In this document: positions 57,166 to 64,000 of the stretch, piece after piece
How positions within the stretch are numbered: position 1 is the stretch's first letter
Layout: each line of letters begins with the position of its first letter
DNA from: Sabethes cyaneus
Taxonomy: Eukaryota > Arthropoda > Insecta > Diptera > Culicidae
DNA: 64,000 bases
Direction: 5' to 3'
NCBI RefSeq assembly: GCF_943734655.1
Contig: NC_071355.1
Span: forward strand, 239,330,027-239,394,026
Notes under the pieces: generated by a model
What the model saw: the letters and a program-made list of their open reading frames with translations, nothing else
What the model was told of the DNA's origin: nothing
The model's database searches: none
Position numbers and translations under genes: made by a program

Positions 57166-58340
57166 GCGGATTGGGAAGGCACTTTAGTTTCGGATGAATT
57201 GAAAATAGTCCTCGGAAGGTAGATTTAATCATTTATGTTTATTAATAATAATGATTTTGTTTGCATGTTTGTTGCAAACTTTTTTCTCATTTCATACGGT
57301 TTTTGGGATGTGATCATGCTTCGTTTCTTCTTGATTTGATATCATTTAATCATTTCATTTTTGATTTTTGTTTTCATGGCACTCGGGTCATTCTTCATCA
57401 TTGTAATTCAGATTTTTGAAAAACAAAAAAAAACCTTTTCTGAACGATTGTTAGATATTTTGAGAGTCACTGTACAATTTATATTGGCTCTAACCTGCCC
57501 ATAGGTTAGGAAATGCGAACTTTTCACACAGCGATATACAAAAAGCTTCCCGAAAGAAATCAGTACTGTTTAGGCTTCAGTTTTTGCGCATTTAATTTCG
57601 TGCGTTTCATCATAGAGAAATTTTAACTTCTTACATAGTACATCTGCAATATGTTTTGTGATATGAAATCGGTAAGTTATCTGCTTATTTTTCGCGATAT
57701 GTTAGCATACGTTTCTCACGGTAATGTTCTTCTTTTCTTGCACTCCGGGAAGGGAAAAAAATTGTTTTCCTTTCTATCTCACTATCCACGGTTTGGATCA
57801 AATCTAAAACCTGCGCTTAAAACTGTTCCCCCGCATGCATAATGATGAGATTTAAATTGGGCTCATATTTGTTTGACCGCCAGCCGCCCCCCGTCAGCGC
57901 TTTGCTTTTAGACAACACGTTCAAACACCCGCCGAAAGTTAGAAATCATTCGATTCATTGAATTTGTAAAATAGCAGCCGCAAAGCCGGGTGTCGCATGT
58001 TTATGTTGATATGATAATGGCGCGGATTAGAATATGCTAACATTGCCGAAGGTGTGTGATGACGTCGCGACGACGACCGACGCACGGGGCGGCGGGGCGC
58101 TTTTGGGTGGAGAACGAAAGGCAAACCCAGCAACAAATGATGTGCGGTTAGAGTATGGCTGACGATAGTGTCGGATCCTGGCCGGAGGGCACTTTAAAAA
58201 AAACTGCAGTGATTTCATTTGCATCAATTGTGGGAAGTGGGGTGAAAAACGGTCCGGTCCGGTGCTGGTGGCTGGTGGAAGGACGGTACAGGACACCGGC
58301 CGGGGCAGAATGATGTTTCTGTTTGGCCATAATCTATCAG
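57166..58340 (-). other. 5' flank of candidate exon 1, GC-rich at 57860-58300
   Basis: Upstream of the putative start. The GC-rich, repeat-free part could be a promoter or 5' UTR on the minus strand. No core promoter element was identified. Confidence 0.3.
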
Positions 58341-59690
58341 ATAATTAATGTACGATCGGTTTATCGCTTTTCACCACTCGAATTCAATTAAATGACGAAT
58401 GGTATTGATATGATTTTCTCCATATGATATGAATAAAATATGCAGCGTTGAGTGGGCTCCGCCGGTTGATTTCGACAGTGAGCTGGTAGTTTTTTTTTCT
58501 GCTGATCATGGCGAAATTAGCATTTTGATTGAAGAAAAAATTTCGAAATGCTGGTGAGTGGTTTCTAATGCTGATGGAATTCATTTATTCATACGATAAA
58601 AACCTTGTTGCGCGGGCAAACTCGTTAGGTATCAACAAATCTAATAAATAATTCAAATGATTTAATTTTGGGTAATTGATAATTAATACCCTATGCCCAG
58701 TGAATTTTAATACTCGTTAACCCGATGATTGTGGTTGTTGAAGATGTTTTGTGGTTGAATTATCAAATTTTGGAATGTTTCAATTTTTCAATGTCAGTGG
58801 AAAACCGATGTACCGAATATTTCATACTTTGGTAGGTACGTAAAACTTTTAGTTTCAGACACTCACCCTTCAGAACTGGTTGTCGACCAGTTGCTCATTA
58901 GAATTAAGAATTTGTCCAACGCAAATGGTCAGTGCTACGTCAAACCGAGTCAGGTGAAAAATTTCTGATTAAGGTGAAATTAGTCGTCATCAATTCTGAA
59001 AATTTCAAAAGCAGTCGTTTATTGATGAAAATATATTCGCTGTATTCAGATTGGCCAGAAGAATGCGGTGAATACATTTCTATAAACAGCACCCTACTTT
59101 TGGACCCAAAAACTGCTTCTTAAATTGAAGTTAACTGACGAAAAGTTAATGACTGCTGTTAAGAGAAAAACGAATTCAAATTTAGCTACTATGTATTGCT
59201 TGTAACTTTAAATCGTTTGACATCATTTCATATCTCTAGCTGTTTGCAACAATGGGTGTAATTGTAATTGCATTTTTTTTTGCTCAGCATCGTGTGCTTT
59301 GGTGACTCGTTCGTTGCAAAAATCCTTGAGAAACATCTCTTTGCGCAGTTTTGAGTTTTGCTATATTATAAGAAAAGTTTATCTTTCTCCACGAGATGAA
59401 CCAGCCCACGGCTGAAAATCTCGGAAATAAAGAGAGAAAAAAGTCCATCTTTATCCATTTCCAGATTTTACTTACCCGCTCATCAAAAGAACTTTGCAGT
59501 TGGTTAAAACTACACAATCTCTTGATTTTTTCACAAATTCTGGGCGAAAAATGGGCATAATTCAATATTCGTAAACAGCATAAGTTGTATACAAAATAAG
59601 ACTTACACTTTTGATACCGCGAAATAGTGGACCCCTCGTTCGCCAAGGGGCCTAGCAGTTTTAAAAAAAGTTTGAGCAAACCTTGAAATC
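58341..59690. other. AT-rich interval, no gene recognised
   Basis: A 131-codon minus frame (59679-59284) has no recognised domain. Confidence 0.45.
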
Positions 59691-59694
59691 TATA

Positions 59695-60275
59695 TCATGT
59701 GATATTTCATAAATTTGCCATGAAACAACTCACAAATGACCCGGTTCTGTAAAGAAGAATAGGACTTTCAAATGGAGGAAAAAATTTTTTGGTGGCCATC
59801 TTGTATTTGGTCGCCATATTGGATTTTATCAAAAAATCGCCGCTTTCACCATGAGCTCCCCAATAGATTTTGATTTTAAGACCACCATTGGAAAGCTGAG
59901 AAAATATTCTACAAGAAACTTTCATAAAATTAGGTGTGCAATGGCATTAACTGAATAAAACAACCTGTTATTTGCAGCAAGGTTCACAATTTTCATATAA
60001 TTATTGTGATATTTCCAAAATTTGCTATGAAATAAACTACAAATGACACGGTTTTGTAAAGAGTAGAGATAGGGCTTATAAACGAAGTGAAGAAAAATTG
60101 GCGGCCATCTTGGATTTGTCCGCCATGTTGGATTTTATCAAAAAACTGCCGTTTTCGCCATGATCCCTCCAATCGATTTCAATTTCAAGACCACCATCGG
60201 AAAGCTTAGAAAAAATGTTATAAGAAACATTTAGCAAGTTAGGTGTGCAATGGCATTAACTAAATAAAACAATTA
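59695..60275. repeat. Tandem dimer of a roughly 306-bp unit
   Basis: The phrases GATATTTC, CACAAATGACCCGGTT, GCCATCTTG, TTGGATTTTATCAAAAAA, AAGACCACCATTGGAAAGCT and AGGTGTGCAATGGCATTAAC occur in the same order twice, starting near 59700 and 60006. Confidence 0.88.
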
Positions 60276-61460
60276 GGGGGGCATAGTACTTTTTACACCA
60301 TATTTTTTGCCTTATTTCAAATATTTTTTTCTCGTTAACGCGAAAGCCGAATCGAATTAGGTTTTTTGCATTCAAAACGTTGCATTTTATACTAATATTT
60401 ACAATTATGTTTCCATATGGGAACCTCTTTCCCTTTCCCCTACGGCTCCTTCAAGATAGTCATTAAAAAAACATGAATTGTGGTACCAGGGATTGACTAC
60501 ACTTATTGCTAGAGCTTCGCTGAAGGCCCCTTTTGACGCCTCAAAAGCTAGCACCCTTAGCAGGAGGCCAGTCTGGTTAACCGCACACTACAGCGCAGGG
60601 CACAATACAATTAGCAGTATCAAGTGTTTGCCAGACGCCAAAGATGTCGGACCTGATCCCGCCATAATCAACTCATAAAAAGTCCAGTTTCGGAAGGACC
60701 TTAAAAGAGAATTAGCATTGAGAAATGCAACATGACGTCTAAAGTAGGCTGGTCTGCATCGAGAATAGTCAAGGATTTAACGTATTCCGAAATGTATGCA
60801 GGCGGATGTTGCGTTGCGTACTTCGTTAGATAGTACCAACTCAAGAAAGTGCGCATTTCTGTTGGATAAACCATTAATCTGCGTTAGCCTATGTAGAGTA
60901 AAGCATGATGGCAGTGCCGTATTCACTGACCTTTATAATAGCTCAAACCTACATCGCGTTCAATCAGAAATAATCTGTTCACGTTATATTAGCGGAAGAA
61001 GCGGAAAGCGGTGCAGACTGCTTGTACGGAATTGATGGGCCGTGAAAGAGAATATCAGGTTAGCATAAGAATAAAAAAATGAGAAGAGAAAAGGTTAAAG
61101 ACGAGAATAAACTGCAAAACGTTAAATTTCAAAAGGAAAGCCATAGCCACCAACGCTTACTTTACTGACGCAAGCGTAAGACAAACAACCGCTGGTGCTG
61201 TGTGCATACATTCTGCTACCTACACACTCGCAAGCGAATAGCATCGTAGCGTCTTTCTGTACAGCCCGCTCACTAGGGCAACAGCTGGTGCGTGCGAACG
61301 GCATACTAGGATCGGGGATGGTTCGATCACTTTGACTCAATTTTGATTTATTTGAAAGTACCGTTTCAGCCGAGCAAAATTCGGCAGAATTGTGTATGAG
61401 ACATTTGTAGAACTAGTTAATATCTACGATTTTGCAGAATATAGTTTTGCTGCATCTTCT
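60276..61460. other. Interval without recognised gene
   Basis: 60480-60680 is moderately GC-rich with plus-strand frames that are not assignable. No repeat termini were found. Confidence 0.4.
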
Positions 61461-61464
61461 ATAG

Positions 61465-61552
61465 TTACGGTGTTACAATGCCAGTATCTCATTAGTAATT
61501 AAGTAAACGTTCATTCAGTTACTAAAGAGCTACCAGCATTGTAGCACCGTAA
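61465..61552. repeat. 88-bp foldback MITE with TTACGGTG ends
   Basis: TTACGGTGTTACAATGCCAG at the left is the near-perfect inverse of the right end (CAGCATTGTAGCACCGTAA). Confidence 0.78.
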
Positions 61553-61814
61553 ATACATTTGCATTACATTACATTTGCCTAGCCGGGCAAGAACAATGAG
61601 TGCAATAGGTTGTGTCCACCTAATGAGTCACTAAAAATAAATCGGGGAAGCAGAGTTAAAGCAAATGGAGAAAGTGCTACACTTAACGAAATTTTCGTTA
61701 ATCGTCAATCGGTAAATCTAAATTAATTAATTTTTGGACACAATATGTGCATAAAACATAAACTGATTTTAACGATTTTTCATGCGGTTACCCAGCCAAC
61801 TGGTGATGAATCCA

Positions 61815-62525
61815 CTTATGTACCGCCGTATTGCAGCAACTATGACGAACACAGTCAAGCAACTACACTCGATGCTTGGTTCGTACTGTCAGCTGCAGCC
61901 CGGAGCGAAGAAGTTGGACATCGTGAGGCACAACTCCCTCTCTCTTCTAGAGAAAGGTTAAGTAGAAGCAGAAGAGGGACACCGAGAGCCTTCCGCGCCT
62001 TGGGAAGTTCGGAGCAGAACGGTGAAGAAGTGCCTCACCAAAATGGACACTTATGTCGATGCGTTAGCCGGGGTCGGCCATATCTGACCAGCTGAAGGTG
62101 CTGATGAAAAACATTTTTCCGGCGAAGGATGACGAGACATACTTGATAGTGGGTACATTACGCTCCACCAAGCAGGTAAGATATGGCGTCAAGTATGCTA
62201 TGTCAAGTTCCCAAAGAAGATACTTCTGTAACTGAGGACGATCAGCGAGAAGGGAATGTCCAAACGTCTGTTCATTCCCTCGGGGCTTGCTGGAAATTGT
62301 AGCCTGGAGGATGTGGTCTTTTGGCCGGCCTGGACTCGGCCCATCACGTCAAAAGATCACTGGAGGAGATGGACCGGCTAAAGACTGGTCCCAGCTGCAA
62401 ACAATAGAGCATTTTTGGGCGAACCTCAAACGGAATAATTTCGTGACTTAATCGGAGAAGCAGCTGATCACCAACGCCACGAAAGAACGGAACAACATGC
62501 CGACATCCATCGTTTTATTGGCCAT
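61815..62525 (+). pseudogene. Tc1/mariner-superfamily transposase pseudogene
   Basis: Plus-strand frames, with several frameshifts and stops, read KMDTYVDA, DDETYLIVGT, VVFWPAW (degenerate FWPDLA), TIEHFWANLKR and SEKQLITNATKERNNMPTSI. This order (first Asp region, FWPD, then IE-FW) is that of mariner/ITm transposases. No terminal repeats were found. Confidence 0.7.
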
Positions 62526-62809
62526 GACTAAGGTTTTTTCATAGTCATCCATAATTCGTTCATTTTTTAATGCATACGTTATCACCACCACTTTTATTGT
62601 TATCCTTAAAGAAAGGAACTTAGTATCGTGTATCCATTCTTCAGAAACATTCAAGTTTCAGCTCAATATTGCATGCTTTATCCGTGTCTATTTTTTATGT
62701 TATTATTGCTGGAAATCAAATTTAGATTCGTTTAGAGCTCCGGAGAAGATGAGTTGAACTCTCGGTATATCATGATACTCCCTCTGTCATGCACTAGACA
62801 GTAATACTA

Positions 62810-63450
62810 ACGGGTGGCAACTAAAATATTGGATTTTTTTTCTCAAGCTGTCCAAAAAAAAAACAAAGACACATGAAGAAGATCTGATTTACCGAAATTA
62901 AAGCTACATTATCCATTGTTGAAAAAAAATTAGTGTACATTTGAAAACGGTCCGTAATCGGCTGTTCGGCAAAGCTTCCGTTTGATGCCAGAACAGGATC
63001 GTTCTACTGCCGTCATGTCAACTTTGCGAATGCATCTCTTGATTCTACCAATCAACTGTTTGCAATTCGTGGCTCTCCAGTTATTTTTGTACACCAAGGA
63101 ACTCAAAATTCCGAAGAAATCTTCGATTGGGCGCACTGAGACAGATCCAGACAGACAAAACACGTATTGTCCTTCTGCATGATGTTTTTGTAGAAACGGG
63201 ATCAAAATTTTCTTCAAACGTTCGTCTGGTGCACATCCTAATTGATAGTCAAACCAGAGGGCTTGTTGTTGAAGGCACGAGAGAGAGAGAGAGAACGATG
63301 TCCTTCTGCGTCCATAATTTTGGTTGATCTTCCACTACCTTGTGCTTGCGAATAGTTTTTGGATATCTTAAACAGTCGAAGCCGCAACATATTCGCTTTT
63401 TAAATGTTGTACCGTATACTTTTTGTCGAGATATCTGGGGCAGTTCGTAG
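62810..63450 (-). mobile_element. Tc1/mariner (ITm) element, copy 2, 3'-truncated relative to copy 1
   Basis: The left end ACGGGTGGCAACTAAAATA follows TA (62808-62809). The body is colinear with 27311-28259, with the minus-strand frame IEDFFGILSSLVYKNNWRAT (about 63140-63080). The right terminal repeat is missing; homology stops near 63445 where GAAGTGTACACCGGG begins and is repeated. It lacks the Penelope-like insert of copy 1. Confidence 0.8.
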
Positions 63451-64000
63451 AAGTGTACACCGGGCTAAACTGCAAAAGTAGAAGAAGTGTACACCGGGTA
63501 TTTCCAAAAACAATGAACAGGTACGTGGCATGGCTGGCGGTGCTTATTTGAGACACTCACATCTGAGCGTTTTTGCTTTTAATATTTTTTGACATATGCA
63601 CCTAGCGTATTTCGATTTTAAACCAAAAAATGGTACAAAATTGGGAATTTCAATTCCCGTTTTCTTAAATGTTATACCGTGAACCACCGTGGCATACGTA
63701 TGAAATGAAATATAATATATTGCAATACGTGAAGTAGCAGAGATTGGCTGCGCATACCTACGCCCTTAAACGAAGTTCCTTAAGATTTGTTTGAAAATTA
63801 GACAAAAGCTGGAATAGCTCGAAAACCCAAAAGGGTAGAGCTACACTTCTTTCAGTCAAAAGATGTATTTTCATAGTATGTTAAATTTTGTGAAATATAA
63901 AAACTGTGTAGAAATGAAAATAATCATAAAACATTAGAAAAAGAGGTATTAAGGGGATACAGAAGTTTGTAGCACTATAACTTCTTTCCCTTAAGAGATA
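63451..64000. other. Right edge of window, AT-rich
   Basis: A short direct repeat GAAGTGTACACCGGG occurs twice at about 63450-63500. Otherwise unassigned. Confidence 0.45.

Overview
This is a eukaryotic window that looks like mosquito (Culicidae, probably culicine) genomic DNA. It is intron- and transposon-rich, has no operons, and carries tRNA-derived SINEs of a type common in Aedes/Culex, TA-flanked MITEs, Tc1/mariner (ITm-like) remnants and LINEs with short tandem 3' tails. The genus cannot be fixed from the sequence alone.

Two spliced genes, both on the minus strand, can be supported. (1) A complete beaten-path (Beat) family cell-surface immunoglobulin gene runs from a signal-peptide exon at 33467..33521 through five more coding exons (19774..19982, 19520..19655, 19076..19338, 18631..18763, 9528..9685). 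All intron phases agree and give a 317-residue product with two Ig-like domains and a hydrophobic C-terminal tail. A long 3' UTR probably reaches about 7750. (2) A candidate small gene of four exons (57105..57165, 47517..47646, 47100..47136, 46366..46437) joins in frame to a 99-residue protein with one hydrophobic segment. I do not recognise its family, and this model is much less certain.

Layout. 1-6300: a minus-strand RTE-like LINE split by a 1.75 kb hAT element (8-bp duplication) and a 1.62 kb element with CCCAAGTAGCAC ends (2-bp duplication). 6300-7750: AT-rich, nothing coding. 7750-33521: the Beat gene, whose 8.9 kb and 13.5 kb introns are packed with MITEs, two ITm-type transposase remnants or insertions, SINEs, LINE scraps and a Penelope-like foldback. 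33500-35300: GC-rich 5' flank of Beat. 35640-38880: a SINE head and a second minus-strand RTE-like LINE. 39100-40280: a foldback repeat carrying a 973-bp TA-flanked element. 40400-40800: a SINE plus a heptamer satellite. 41380-44575: LINE pieces interrupted by a 1.8 kb non-coding retroelement with a consensus Inr+DPE promoter and a 22-bp target duplication. 45600-48100 and 56300-58300: GC-richer islands holding the small-gene exons. 48840-51110 and 53035-56180: kilobase-scale degenerate repeat arrays. 59700-60270: a 306-bp tandem dimer. 61800-63450: two mariner-superfamily transposase pseudogenes.

The most unusual signal is a pair of foldback repeats (28.30-28.56 kb and 53.09-53.36 kb), each with two head-to-head hammerhead-ribozyme-like motifs. 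I interpret them as remnants of Penelope-like retroelements.
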